NCBI GenBank assembly: GCA_016934415.1
Contig: JAFGSW010000074.1
Span: forward strand, 16,569-80,568
DNA length: 64,000 nt
Direction of reading: 5' to 3'
From: Spirochaetales bacterium
GTDB lineage: Bacteria > Spirochaetota > Spirochaetia > SZUA-6 > RPPD01
Positions 1 through 8,959 of this stretch are shown piece after piece. How positions within the stretch are numbered: position 1 is the first letter of the stretch; every line of letters begins with the position of its first letter. The position numbers and the translations under genes were made by a program. Under the pieces are notes generated by a model. That model did not search any database, had not been told where the DNA came from, and worked only from the letters and a program-made list of their open reading frames with translations.

Positions 1-10
1 CACCCGGGCG

Positions 11-343
11 ATGGCCGGCTGGATCGGGCTGGCGGCGACGGCCGCGCTCTGTCTTCTCCTCTTCGGCCTGCGCGCCTCTCCCTGGTGGGGCCTTATCATT
101 TTCCTTCCGGCGGCGGGAGGGGCGGTCGGCTTCCTGCAGGCCGCCTTCCACTTCTGCGCCGCTTTCGGGATGCGCGGGGTTTTCAACTTCGGGAGCACGG
201 TCGGCGACGTCGCCGACGTCGCGCGGGAGGAGTACCGGCGGGCCGATCGCGCCAAGGCGATCAGGATCGTCGTGTATTCGGGCCTGATCGGCGCGGCGGC
301 CACGGCGGCCGGCGCGCTCGCGCTTTCTCTCCTCGGTCCGTAG
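11..343 (+). CDS. small hydrophobic membrane protein, possibly 5'-truncated
   Basis: A 110-residue protein with two adjoining hydrophobic segments near residues 3-50 and a third at the C-terminus (about 84-108). A charged stretch rich in Arg, Asp and Glu lies between them. The reading frame stays open to the window edge (codons for Thr-Arg-Ala precede the ATG), so the true start may lie outside the window. I recognise no family motif. It precedes the GHKL ATPase gene with a gap of about 60 bases and may be co-transcribed with it. Function unknown; the hydrophobicity is seen directly and the membrane location is inferred. Confidence 0.55.
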   Translation: MAGWIGLAATAALCLLLFGLRASPWWGLIIFLPAAGGAVGFLQAAFHFCAAFGMRGVFNFGSTVGDVADVAREEYRRADRAKAIRIVVYSGLIGAAATAAGALALSLLGP

Positions 344-406
344 GCGGGTCCAATCCCCGCGGTGCGTCTTGCAATCTCCCGGCGAAGGATTTACACTGTC
401 CCGGTC

Positions 407-2236
407 ATGTCAATGGCGAAGAAAAGCAAACGCCGGTCGACCGCGGCCGCAGACTCCGGCAAGCTTAAAATCGGGGACGCCTGGAGCGCGATCTCGATCA
501 TCGCCTTTTCCCAAAACAACCCCCTCAAGGCCATTGCCGAGTTCGTCGAGAACTCAATCGACGCGCGGGCCCGGAACGTCACCATCGTGCGCGGCAAGGA
601 GCGGGGCGAGCCCTACCTCAAGATCATCGACGACGGCGCCGGCGTGCCGCTCAATGAGGAGGGCGCGCCGGACTTCAAGTACGTCGCCACCCACATCTGC
701 GACTCGGTGAAAAAAAGATTCAAGCGCGAGGGCATGAAGGGCATCCAGGGCGAGTTCGGTATCGGACTCCTCTCCTTCTGGACCGTGGGCGAGCGGTTGG
801 TCATGAGCTGCGCCGGGCGGGACGATGTCGTTTACCACATGGAAATGGAAAAGGAGAAACCGGGATACGTCATCCGCTCGCGCCGGGTCCTCCTCACGCA
901 CCCGGGGACGGAACTGGTCGTTCATCCCCTCCTCCCCGGAATCCGGACGCTCTCCGGCGAGAAAATGCAGAATTATCTCGCCTCCGAGCTCCGCGACCGC
1001 ATCCGCACCTCGGGCGTTAAAATCGAGATCAAGGATCGGTTCGCCCGCAAGGAGTTCGCGGTCGAGCCCCGCCAGTTCGAAGGGCGGCTCATTCACTCGC
1101 TCCCGACCGCCGTCACCGAGCGCGGCGAGATCTACGCGGAAATCTACCTGCACGCCTTCGGCCCGGAGAACGCGGTCGGGCTCTACCGGCAGGGGACGCG
1201 CGTCCTCCCGTCGCTCGCCGCTCTCGAATCGTTTCAACGCCCGCCCTGGAACTCAGGCTACCTTCAGGGCATGATCGACGCGCCCTTTCTCACCATCACC
1301 CCCGGAACCCGCGACGGGATCGTCCGCGACGAACGCTACGAGGACTTCGTCGCCGCGCTTTCATCGATCGAAAATGAGCTTTCCGACGTGATCGAGAAGG
1401 AGAAGCAGGCCGAGGAGGAAAAGGCGAGCCGGGACATCCTGAAGAGCGTTCAGCGGGCATTGAAGGAAGCGCTCCTCTCGCTCCCGCGCGAGGAGTACGA
1501 TTGGCTCGACATCCGCGGAGAAGGCGGTCGCAAGCCGTCCGGGACCGGCGGCGCGGAGGCGTCGGCGGGATCGGAACCGGCCGTGGAAGAGGAAGGCGGC
1601 GCCGACCTCGGTCTCGAGAACGGCGGCGAGCGCAAATTCTACGAATACGCGGGCCCGCTCTTCAGCGTGGCGGTATCCCCCGCCTCAAGCGTGCTCGCCG
1701 TCGGCGCGGAGAAAACCTTCCGCGCCGTGCCGCGCGACAAGAGCCGGCGCACCGTGGAGAACGACGTGGCGTTGACCTGGTCCATCAAGGAGGGAGACGG
1801 CGCGCTCTCGTCAACCGCCGGAGAAATGACGACCTTCACCGCCCCGGCGGAGCCGGGGATCACGGTTCTCTCCGTCACCGCCGTCCAGGGGGAGCTGACC
1901 TGCTCGGGCGAGGCCACGGTCACCGTTACCGCCGAGCTCGTGAAAAAAGACGAGAAGACCGAAGGGCCGAAGAAAGGCCTCCCCGCCTACACCTACAAGC
2001 GCGCCCCCGGCGAGCTCTGGCGCTCGCGCTGGGACCAGTCGAAGAACGTCATCACCATCAACAACGGACACGCCGATTACCTCTACGCCGCCCGCAAACC
2101 GAGCCGCAAGCTCAAGTACATTTGCAAGCTCTACGCCAAGGAGCTGGTGCTCGGCAATTTCCCCGGCTTCAGCCGAGAGGAGCTCCTCGAGCGCATGGTC
2201 GAGCTGTCGCTCTATACGGAAGAGAACCTCAAGTGA
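407..2236 (+). CDS. GHKL (HSP90/MORC-type) ATPase fused to an Ig-like domain
   Basis: A 609-residue protein from the ATG at 407; an in-frame GTG at 362 and an ATG at 413 are alternative starts, and none has a strong ribosome site. The N-terminal third is a GHKL ATP-binding fold: an N-box (EFVENSIDA, about 45-54), a DDGAG motif (75-79) and a glycine-rich lid (GEFGIGLLSFW, about 115-125). This resembles HSP90, MutL and MORC rather than histidine kinases, and no HisKA domain precedes it. A charged linker follows, then a beta-rich segment at about 418-510 resembling a bacterial Ig-like repeat, then a basic C-terminal domain (about 525-609). There is no signal peptide, so it should be cytoplasmic, where Ig-like domains are unusual. 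Function unknown; DNA or chromatin remodelling, or a defence-type ATPase, is possible. Confidence 0.7.
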   Translation: MSMAKKSKRRSTAAADSGKLKIGDAWSAISIIAFSQNNPLKAIAEFVENSIDARARNVTIVRGKERGEPYLKIIDDGAGVPLNEEGAPDFKYVATHICDSVKKRFKREGMKGIQGEFGIGLLSFWTVGERLVMSCAGRDDVVYHMEMEKEKPGYVIRSRRVLLTHPGTELVVHPLLPGIRTLSGEKMQNYLASELRDRIRTSGVKIEIKDRFARKEFAVEPRQFEGRLIHSLPTAVTERGEIYAEIYLHAFGPENAVGLYRQGTRVLPSLAALESFQRPPWNSGYLQGMIDAPFLTITPGTRDGIVRDERYEDFVAALSSIENELSDVIEKEKQAEEEKASRDILKSVQRALKEALLSLPREEYDWLDIRGEGGRKPSGTGGAEASAGSEPAVEEEGGADLGLENGGERKFYEYAGPLFSVAVSPASSVLAVGAEKTFRAVPRDKSRRTVENDVALTWSIKEGDGALSSTAGEMTTFTAPAEPGITVLSVTAVQGELTCSGEATVTVTAELVKKDEKTEGPKKGLPAYTYKRAPGELWRSRWDQSKNVITINNGHADYLYAARKPSRKLKYICKLYAKELVLGNFPGFSREELLERMVELSLYTEENLK

Positions 2237-2321
2237 GTGCCGGGCGAAAGTGTGGTATGGGCTTCAATGACGCGGGACTTCAAAAAGCGCAGCCGAGGGG
2301 TGTCCTCTTCTCATGCTGATC

Positions 2322-2564
2322 CTATAGAGTGAACTCCCTGAGCTCGTACGCCGGGATGATTTCCAGGTAGTGCTCCCGGATCTCCTCGTTCCGGGTCTGG
2401 CGGGTGGATATCTTGACCACCCGGAAGGCGATCATGCGGTGGGTGGGGAGCGGCGGGACGAGGGGGCGGCCGTTTAGGTCCACCATCTGGTTGATGGAAA
2501 GCGGCCCGTCTATCTCCTGCGTGTCCCCCTCGGGGAATATGATGGCGTTGACTTTGTCGATCAT
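2322..2564 (-). CDS. small uncharacterised protein
   Basis: An 80-residue soluble protein starting at the internal ATG (2564), where the sequence MIDKVNAI begins. The open frame extends upstream to 2675, but that part is Cys- and Arg-rich, reaches the cobalamin promoter region and looks non-coding. It is mixed alpha/beta with no signal peptide or membrane segment. It converges on the GHKL ATPase gene and is divergent from the cobalamin riboswitch transcript. No family recognised. Confidence is moderate because the coding character rests on composition and amphipathic periodicity alone. Confidence 0.5.
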   Translation of the reverse strand: MIDKVNAIIFPEGDTQEIDGPLSINQMVDLNGRPLVPPLPTHRMIAFRVVKISTRQTRNEEIREHYLEIIPAYELREFTL

Positions 2565-2668
2565 GGTTTTTGTATACACGATCCGCACCGCCCCCGCAAG
2601 GGACCATGCTCTATCGGCCTTCCAAAGGCATATACAGTGAAAGCGGCGGCAGCCGGACACTGACAGTC

Positions 2669-2697
2669 TTGACACCTCGCATTGAAACCGCTACCTT
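2669..2697 (+). promoter_or_regulatory. sigma-70-type promoter for the cobalamin receptor operon
   Basis: A perfect TTGACA lies at 2669-2674, followed after 17 bases by TACCTT at 2692-2697 as a weak -10 element. It sits just upstream of the cobalamin riboswitch, as expected for a transcript beginning near 2704. The -10 match is poor, so this is a prediction. Confidence 0.4.
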
Positions 2698-2862
2698 GTC
2701 CCCATCAGGAAGAGCGGAATGCGGTGAGAATCCGCAGCGGTCCCGCCACTGTAACCGGCGATGAAAAGGGCACGGCCGTGAAAACGGCCAGTCATTCGGG
2801 TTGTACGACCCGGAGAAGGCGCCCCCAGTAAAGCGACCCGGAAGCCAGGAGACCCTTCTTGT
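2690..2862 (+). promoter_or_regulatory. cobalamin (B12) riboswitch
   Basis: The leader contains the conserved core of the adenosylcobalamin/cobalamin riboswitch: GCGGTGAGAATCC (about 2721-2733), CGGTCCCGCCACTGTAA (2738-2754) and the B12 box AAGCCAGGAGACC (2842-2854). A GTGAAAACGGCCAG stretch lies between. It precedes a btuB-like receptor by about 50 bases. By family knowledge, cobalamin binding would switch off receptor expression. The 5' edge is approximate because the outer stem is not clear by eye. Confidence 0.93.
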
Positions 2863-2900
2863 GCGGCTTCGAATGAGAAGCCGCAATCCCGAAAGAGGAG
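2863..2900 (+). promoter_or_regulatory. riboswitch expression-platform hairpin and ribosome site
   Basis: Directly after the B12 box there is a perfect 8-bp hairpin, GCGGCTTC (2863-2870) paired with GAAGCCGC (2877-2884). It is followed six bases later by the purine-rich ribosome site GAAAGAGGAG (2891-2900), seven bases before the receptor ATG at 2907. There is no U-run after the stem, so translational control is more likely than intrinsic termination (inference). Confidence 0.5.
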
Positions 2901-2906
2901 CCCGCC

Positions 2907-4895
2907 ATGACATCATTTCCCTTCCGCGCGCCCAAAGGGCGCGTTTGTGCCATCCTAATCCTTTTTACCGCATTTCTTCTCCCGCCCCTGTTTGCAGACG
3001 ACCAGCCCAAGACCGATGACGGAACCCAGGCCCCATCCAAGACTGAGGTGACAAAAGACAAGCCGGACGAACAGGCCGACGTGGTCATCACCGCCACCCG
3101 CCTCCCGGAGGAACGCCTGCGCGTGCCGCCGTTCGTGACCACCATCAGCCGGGCGCTCATCGAGGCGAGCGGCAAGGAAACCCTGCCCGAGGTCGCGGCG
3201 CAGACGGCCGGCGTCCAGCTCTACGATTACGGCTATCCGGGCGGCCTTTCCCAGCTCTGGCTGCGCGGCGCCACCGGCACACGTGTGCTCGTGCTCATCG
3301 ACGGAGTGCCGACCAACAATGCGCTGGACGGACAGATGAGTCTTTCGCTCATCCCTCTGGAGGTTATCGATCGCATCGAGATCGTCCAGGGCGGAATGAG
3401 TCTGCTCTACGGTTCCCAGGCCGTGGGCGGCGTCATCAACGTCATCACGAAAAAAGGCAAGCATCTCGATTCCTTCCTCACCGCCTCCCTGGTCAACACC
3501 AGTTACCTGCCTCAGGAATATTCGTCCGGCGGCTCCACCGTCGCGGCGGACGCCGCCTCGCTCTTCGACGGCGAGCGCGCCTCGGTGTCGATCGGCCGCG
3601 ACTTCGGCCCATTCGGTTTCTTCCTTTCGGGGATTTTCGACTGGGCGAGGAACCAATACTATTACGATAACGCCGGCGTCACCGAACAAAGAGATAATGC
3701 CGGCCTTATCTACGGGAGCGGGATCGCCAGCGTGAGTTTCCCATGGGAAACGGGTGCCGTCAATGTGACAGGGCTTTATTCGCGACAGTTGACCGGCATT
3801 CCCGGTTCACTCTCATGGCTCTCCCCGCTTGATAATGAGATGGACGAACGCATTCAGGCTCTCGCCGGCTACCATGAGAACCGGTTCCTTACCGAGGCTC
3901 TGACCCTGGATGCAAAATTTTCATACACCCGACAAAACAGAATCGGCGACCAGCCGTCGATGGCGTATTATTCGGATAACAGTCTAACGAGCTTCTTCGG
4001 CGAACTCTCGCAAAAAGCGACGGTCGCCGACTGGCTTAGTTTTCAGTACGGCGGCAACATCGCGTACGACATGATTTCCGGAACTTCCCTCGGCGACCGA
4101 TCCAGGACTTCGGGTTCATTCTTTCTAGCCGCGCCGCTCGCTTTCGGCGGGGTTTTCCGGATCTTTCCTGCGGGCCGACTCGACCTGACCTCCGATTACG
4201 GAAGCGAGCTTTCCTACGGATTGGGCGCGTCCTGGCTGTTAAGCAAGGAGGCTTCGCTCAAGCTCTCGCTCGCCAAATCATTCCGCGCGCCCACCTTTAC
4301 CGATTTATACTGGCCGGTATATTCCAATCCCAATCTCCTCCCCGAACGAGGCTGGCATGCCGATCTTGGCTTCAGTCTCCAGACCGATCGGGTGAAACTC
4401 GAAAGCGCTCTTTTCACCCGTCTCATGGAAAACGAAATACAGGTCGACTCATCATGGATCCCCCAAAACATCGGGTTGTCCTTCTACCCCGGCGCCGAAG
4501 TTCAGGCCGAAGTTCAGTTCATCGATCACTTCTTCGTCGAGGCTGCATACACTTTCATTTACAGCTTCAACCTTGCAAGCGGTCTGACATTCGAGGACAA
4601 CAGGCGCGTGCCGCGCGTTCCCGTGCACCAGGGCCATCTGTACCTGTCGTACAGAACCGAGCCGCTCGTCGTGAGGCTGGGCGCGGACGTCATGGGCGAC
4701 CGCTTCAATGACGAAGCCAACACGGTGCTCATGCCCTGGGCGGTCATGCTCAACGCCAACGTCCGCTGGCAGGCCGCCCGCTGGATCGCGGTCACGGCCG
4801 CGCTCGACAACATCCTTAACACCCAGTACCAGCTGGTGTATGATTATCCCATGCCCGGCGTCCGGCTGCGCTGGGGCGTGCAAATAAAGCTGTAG
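2907..4895 (+). CDS. btuB: TonB-dependent outer-membrane cobalamin receptor (BtuB-like)
   Basis: A 662-residue outer-membrane receptor. Residues 1-30 form a signal peptide ending LFA-DD. The TonB box DVVITATRLPE lies at about 58-68 and a plug domain at about 70-185 (LWLRGATGTRVLVLIDGVP, then YGSQAVGGVINVITKK). A beta-barrel fills the rest and ends in an aromatic-alternating strand (LRWGVQIKL). The length is close to E. coli BtuB (about 600 residues). The upstream cobalamin riboswitch strongly supports vitamin B12 or a corrinoid as substrate. A TonB-type gene follows 12 bases later. No btuCDF genes are nearby, so the inner-membrane transporter must be elsewhere. Confidence 0.9.
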   Translation: MTSFPFRAPKGRVCAILILFTAFLLPPLFADDQPKTDDGTQAPSKTEVTKDKPDEQADVVITATRLPEERLRVPPFVTTISRALIEASGKETLPEVAAQTAGVQLYDYGYPGGLSQLWLRGATGTRVLVLIDGVPTNNALDGQMSLSLIPLEVIDRIEIVQGGMSLLYGSQAVGGVINVITKKGKHLDSFLTASLVNTSYLPQEYSSGGSTVAADAASLFDGERASVSIGRDFGPFGFFLSGIFDWARNQYYYDNAGVTEQRDNAGLIYGSGIASVSFPWETGAVNVTGLYSRQLTGIPGSLSWLSPLDNEMDERIQALAGYHENRFLTEALTLDAKFSYTRQNRIGDQPSMAYYSDNSLTSFFGELSQKATVADWLSFQYGGNIAYDMISGTSLGDRSRTSGSFFLAAPLAFGGVFRIFPAGRLDLTSDYGSELSYGLGASWLLSKEASLKLSLAKSFRAPTFTDLYWPVYSNPNLLPERGWHADLGFSLQTDRVKLESALFTRLMENEIQVDSSWIPQNIGLSFYPGAEVQAEVQFIDHFFVEAAYTFIYSFNLASGLTFEDNRRVPRVPVHQGHLYLSYRTEPLVVRLGADVMGDRFNDEANTVLMPWAVMLNANVRWQAARWIAVTAALDNILNTQYQLVYDYPMPGVRLRWGVQIKL

Positions 4896-4907
4896 CGGAG
4901 GCGGTCA

Positions 4908-5480
4908 ATGCGACGAATGAAAGTAAGCGCCGCGAGAGTGGCGGGTCTGTTCCGCCCCGCATTTGTGATCGCTTTTCTCCTGACCGTCGCGCCGGGCGCT
5001 TTCGCGGCGCCCGCGTCACTCAGGCCGGAAGCGGCGGGAATCTCCTCGGCGATTCTCGTTTCCGATCCCCAGCCGACGCCGTCCCCAACGCCGGAGCCCA
5101 AGCCGAAGCCGACCCCTCCACCGCAGCAGCCGCCGTCCCCGAAACCCGAACCCTCCCCGGCGCCGGAAAAACCCGAAGTTGTAGACGACGGCGCCGTCGA
5201 CAACGGTCCCGACGCGCGCGATTCCTTCATCAAGCAGCTTCGATCGAAGCAGTCCTACCCGCCGCGAGCGCGCGAGCTCGGCATCGAGGGGAACGTGTCC
5301 CTGCGCATCAGCCTCGACGCGCAGGGCCGGGCCTCGGAAGTGAAGGTCCTGGAATCGTCGGGCTCCGCCATCCTGGACGAGGCGGCCCTCGACCTGGTCG
5401 GCCGCGCCCTGCCCTTCCGGCACGGCGGGAGCGGCGGCCTGACGATGGATATCACCATCGACTACCATCTGACCGATTGA
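4908..5480 (+). CDS. TonB-type energy-transduction protein
   Basis: A 190-residue protein. It has an N-terminal hydrophobic segment (about 15-34), a proline/lysine/glutamate-rich spacer (about 53-90) and a C-terminal TonB domain. The domain begins YPPRARELGIEGNV at 117 and carries the typical pattern of two small strands and a helix (VLESSGSAILDEAAL). It follows the receptor by 12 bases with a GGAGG ribosome site and shares its riboswitch-controlled transcript, so it probably energises this receptor. Oddly, the N-terminus ends APGAFAAPA, which looks like a cleavable signal peptide rather than the uncleaved anchor normally needed to bind ExbB. ExbB and ExbD are not in the window. Confidence 0.82.
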   Translation: MRRMKVSAARVAGLFRPAFVIAFLLTVAPGAFAAPASLRPEAAGISSAILVSDPQPTPSPTPEPKPKPTPPPQQPPSPKPEPSPAPEKPEVVDDGAVDNGPDARDSFIKQLRSKQSYPPRARELGIEGNVSLRISLDAQGRASEVKVLESSGSAILDEAALDLVGRALPFRHGGSGGLTMDITIDYHLTD

Positions 5481-5500
5481 CTTCTTTTTCGGTGGATCAA

Positions 5501-5670
5501 CTTCCCGGGGAATTTCTAAGGAAACCAGGAAAAGTAAGAGAAAAAAGTGAGAATAATTTTGGTAAATATTCATTTTAGTTGAAAACCCCGTCGTATTGAT
5601 TTTATCTCTCTACATTATCCTCTCTTTTTCCTGGCTTCCTTTCCTCCTGGCCTCCTTAGAAATTCCCCCT
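5501..5670. repeat. dispersed inverted-repeat element, family A, copy 1
   Basis: The left arm at 5506-5533 reads CGGGGAATTTCTAAGG followed by AAACCAGGAAAA. The right arm at 5626-5668 carries the complement (TTTTCCTGGCTTCC, then CCTTAGAAATTCCCC). Together they bracket about 90 bases of A/T-rich sequence between tonB and the M16 protease gene. Related arms occur at 8718-8875, 14130-14290 and 14871-14935. No open frame inside; a MITE-like or REP-like element is inferred. Confidence 0.65.
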
Positions 5671-5739
5671 CCTTCAACGGTTGCCGCCGCGGTAAAAATA
5701 CGTTACATATTATCCAGCCACGAAAACGGAGGATGCGTC

Positions 5740-8712
5740 ATGAAAAAAAAACCGCTTGAGGCCGGAACGTCGTTGCATGGATTTACGGTCGAAAAAACGA
5801 TTCCGCTGCGGGAGCTCGATTCTTTGGGCGTAAGCCTGGTCCACGATAAAACCGGGCTCAGGCTCTTCCACATCGCGAACGGCGACAATGAAAACGCCTT
5901 CGCCTTCGCCTTCCGCACCCCGCCCGCCTCCTCCGACGGCGTGGCGCACATCCTCGAGCACTCGGTGCTCTGCGGCTCGGAACGCTTTCCCCTGAAGGAC
6001 CCCTTCGTCGTTCTTCTTAAGGGGAGCATGCACACCTACCTCAACGCCTGGACCTACCCCGACAAGACCGTCTACCCGGCGGCGAGCGTCAACCGAACCG
6101 ACTACTTCAACATCATGCGGGTCTACGGCGACGCGGTCTTCTTCCCGCTCCTCCGCCCCGAGACCTTCGCCCAGGAAGGGCACCACCTCGAGCCGGCCGA
6201 CCCCGCCGACCCGGCCGCGGGACTCGCGGCGAGCGGCGTGGTATTCAGCGAAATGAAGGGCAACTACTCGAGCCAGCGCTCCATCGTGGCCGAGTGGACG
6301 TTCCGCTCGCTCTTCCCGGACACGCCCTACGGCTTCGACTCGGGCGGCGAGCCGGCCGCCATCCTCTCCCTCACCTATAAGCGCCTGAAGGAGTTTCACC
6401 GCCGTTATTACCACCCCTCGAACTGCCGCGTGCTCCTTTACGGAAACATTCCCACCGAAGAACAGCTCGAATTCCTCGAGAGCAATTTCCTTTCCCGGTT
6501 CGAGCGTTCGGCCGTTGACTCGGGCATTCCCCTCCAGCCGCGCTTCGATCATCCCAGGCGGCTCGAAAAAGGCTATCCCGTGCGCTCAGGCGAGGACGCG
6601 GCCGGCAAGACCGAGGTCACCGTCGCCTGGCTCCTGCCGGAGGTGACGGATTCACTCGCCCGCACCGCCTTCCTCCTCCTCTCCGAAGTGCTCGCCGGGC
6701 ACGCCGGCTCACCCCTGCGGCGGGAGCTCGTGGAATCCGGCCTGGGCCAGGACTACTCCTCGGCCGCGGGCTTCGAGCCCGAATTCCGGCAGATGGGTTT
6801 CGCCGCCGGCCTGCGCGGGACCGACCCCGACAAGGCCGGAAAAATCCTTGAAACGGCGACCGGCGCCCTCTCCCGGCTGGCGGGAAAAGGCATCCCGCAC
6901 GACCTTGTCGAAGCCGCCTTTCATCAGGTTGAGTTCGGCGCCCGGGAGATATCGGGCGGCGGCGTTCCCTACCCGCTGCGGCTCTTCTCCCGCGCGCTCG
7001 TCGCCTGGCTCCACGACGCGCCTCCCGAGGAGACGCTCCTCGTCCTCCCCGCCCTGGAGGAGCTCAAGCGAACGATGAACGCCCAACCGCGCTTCCTCGA
7101 ATCGATGATCGACGCGCACCTTCTCAAGAACATTCACCGCAGCCTCGTCATGACCGCGCCCGATCCCGATTACATGCGAAAACTCGAGGAAAGAATAGCG
7201 GCGCAGATACAGAAGGACGAGGCGGCGCTCGACGGCCCGAAGAGATCCGCGCTCCTCGAGGACCTGGCCCGCCTGAAAAAATTCCAGGAAACGCCCGACG
7301 GCGAGGAGGCGGTGAAGTCGATCCCCTTCCTGAAACTCATCGACCTGCCGCGCACTGCTCAGACGATCGAAACCGTCGCCGAGTCCCTGCCCGGCGGGAT
7401 TCAGTTTACCTTTGAGCCGATGTTCACCAACGGCATCGCCTACGTCGACATCGCCCTGCGCGTCGACACCCTTCCCGCTCGGCTCCTGCCTTATGCGCCG
7501 CTCTTCGGGCGCCTCGTCACCGGCGCGGGCCTGCCCGAAAAAAGTTACAGCGACGTGCAGCGGGAACTGTCGCTTCTCGCCGGCGGATTTCATTCGCGCA
7601 CCGAGGCGGGCCTCTCCTTGCGCTCCGCCGAATCGCCCGGTCACCTCGTCTTCCGGCTCAAGGCCCTTGAGGGCAAGCTGCCGGACGCGCTCGCCCTGGC
7701 GGGCGATCTGCTGCGCCGCGCGGACCTGGGCGACACGGCCCGCCTCAGGGACATCCTGCTCGAGGCGCGCAACTCGCTGGCCTCGGGCATCGTCTCGCGC
7801 GGATCGTATCACGCGCTCCTTCGCGCCGGCCGCGTCTTTTCTCCCGCCCTTCGGCTCCAGGAGACATGGGAGGGCGTGAGCCAGCATGTGTTCCTCTCGG
7901 GCCTCTGCGGCGGAGACTGCGCGCGGCTGGAAGAGGCGTGCGCCGCTCTCTCCGAGACAAGGGAATGGATCCTCAAACACGCTCCCGTCGCCCTCAATGC
8001 GGCCGCCGACCGATCTCTGCTTGCGAAGCTGAAGCCCGCCCTGACCGAATTTGGGCGCGGGCTGGGAACGGAACCGGCGGCCCCGGCGAAGCAAGCGAAG
8101 CGGCCGTCTCCCCAGCCGGGAGGCGAAGCGCTCCTGGCAGCCGTCGGTGTCGGGTTCACGGCCCGCGTCTTTCCCTCGGCCCCGTTCGGGAGCCGCGAGT
8201 ACGCGGCCGAGTTCGTGCTCGGCCACCTGCTCGACACCGGCCCGCTGCACGAAAAAGTGCGCGTCCAGGGCGGCGCGTACGGCGCCATGTCGTTCCCCTT
8301 CCGGCAGGAAGGGTTGTTCGCTTTCGGCTCGTACCGCGACCCGCGCCTCTCGGAGACCTTCGCCGCCTTCTCCGACTGCCTGCACGCCGCGGCGCGGAAC
8401 CCGGTGAACGGGGACGAGCTTGTCAAGGCGATCACGAGCGTCGTGGGCAGGGACGAGCAGCCGCTCCGCCCGGGCGAGAAAGGCTATGTCGCCTTCCACC
8501 GCCGCCTCTACGGTATCGACGACGCCGTCAGGCAGGAGATCCGCGACCGAATCCTGGCCCTCACCCCGGCCGGCCTCGCCGCGCGGGCCGGCCGCCTCGC
8601 GGAGCTCCTTCCCGCCGCCGCCACGACCGTGCTCACGGGCAAAGATGCGTGGGAGAAGGCGAAGCGCGGGCATCCCGACTGGAATTTCACCGAGACGGAA
8701 ATTTCCTTGTAA
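5740..8712 (+). CDS. M16C-family metalloprotease, presequence protease (PreP/CYM1-like)
   Basis: A 990-residue protein, the usual length for the PreP branch of the M16 zinc peptidases. The inverted zinc motif HILEH lies at residues 70-74 with Glu73 as catalytic base, and the distal zinc ligand is probably Glu171 (FSEMKGNYSS). The second half is the inactive M16 homology half, joined by the helical linker typical of PreP. Start chosen at ATG 5740, seven bases after GGAGG; the frame is open further upstream but runs through a dispersed repeat. No signal peptide, so probably a cytoplasmic oligopeptide-degrading protease. It stands alone, flanked by family A repeats on both sides. Confidence 0.9.
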   Translation: MKKKPLEAGTSLHGFTVEKTIPLRELDSLGVSLVHDKTGLRLFHIANGDNENAFAFAFRTPPASSDGVAHILEHSVLCGSERFPLKDPFVVLLKGSMHTYLNAWTYPDKTVYPAASVNRTDYFNIMRVYGDAVFFPLLRPETFAQEGHHLEPADPADPAAGLAASGVVFSEMKGNYSSQRSIVAEWTFRSLFPDTPYGFDSGGEPAAILSLTYKRLKEFHRRYYHPSNCRVLLYGNIPTEEQLEFLESNFLSRFERSAVDSGIPLQPRFDHPRRLEKGYPVRSGEDAAGKTEVTVAWLLPEVTDSLARTAFLLLSEVLAGHAGSPLRRELVESGLGQDYSSAAGFEPEFRQMGFAAGLRGTDPDKAGKILETATGALSRLAGKGIPHDLVEAAFHQVEFGAREISGGGVPYPLRLFSRALVAWLHDAPPEETLLVLPALEELKRTMNAQPRFLESMIDAHLLKNIHRSLVMTAPDPDYMRKLEERIAAQIQKDEAALDGPKRSALLEDLARLKKFQETPDGEEAVKSIPFLKLIDLPRTAQTIETVAESLPGGIQFTFEPMFTNGIAYVDIALRVDTLPARLLPYAPLFGRLVTGAGLPEKSYSDVQRELSLLAGGFHSRTEAGLSLRSAESPGHLVFRLKALEGKLPDALALAGDLLRRADLGDTARLRDILLEARNSLASGIVSRGSYHALLRAGRVFSPALRLQETWEGVSQHVFLSGLCGGDCARLEEACAALSETREWILKHAPVALNAAADRSLLAKLKPALTEFGRGLGTEPAAPAKQAKRPSPQPGGEALLAAVGVGFTARVFPSAPFGSREYAAEFVLGHLLDTGPLHEKVRVQGGAYGAMSFPFRQEGLFAFGSYRDPRLSETFAAFSDCLHAAARNPVNGDELVKAITSVVGRDEQPLRPGEKGYVAFHRRLYGIDDAVRQEIRDRILALTPAGLAARAGRLAELLPAAATTVLTGKDAWEKAKRGHPDWNFTETEISL

Positions 8713-8717
8713 GCTTC

Positions 8718-8875
8718 ACTTCCCGGGGAATTTTTAAGGAAGCCAGGAAACCAGGAAAGAGGGAAAGAAAAATAAAAAATATTGATACAACCTATTCTAA
8801 ATAATGGTGGATATATTTTCTCTGGTCTTTTCCTATGCTTTTCATTTCCTGGCTTCCTGGTTTCCTTATCGAATT
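8718..8875. repeat. dispersed inverted-repeat element, family A, copy 2
   Basis: The left arm at 8721-8757 (TCCCGGGGAATTTTTAAGGA, then AGCCAGGAAACCAGG) is matched by a complementary right arm at 8845-8877 (TTTCCTGGCTTCCTGGTTTCC, interrupted here only by line position). It fills the gap between the M16 protease gene and dapL. The interior is A/T-rich without an open frame. It could also serve as the terminator region of the protease gene. Confidence 0.65.
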
Positions 8876-8959
8876 TTTGAATGCAAGCCCCCCCTTCCCA
8901 TAGCGGGTCGAAATCGATATTTTATGAGTGCTTTCCCGTAAAGGAGACATTACCCGAAC

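Noticed and set aside
5596..5739. N-terminal extension of the M16 protease with a hydrophobic stretch
   Set aside because: It is read through the right arm of a dispersed repeat; the ATG at 5740 has a proper ribosome site and gives the standard family length.
6709..8673. A 654-residue open frame antisense to the M16 protease gene
   Set aside because: Its composition (Arg, Gly, Glu rich, no domains) is typical of the antisense frame of a GC-rich gene, and the sense frame is a full, motif-bearing protease.
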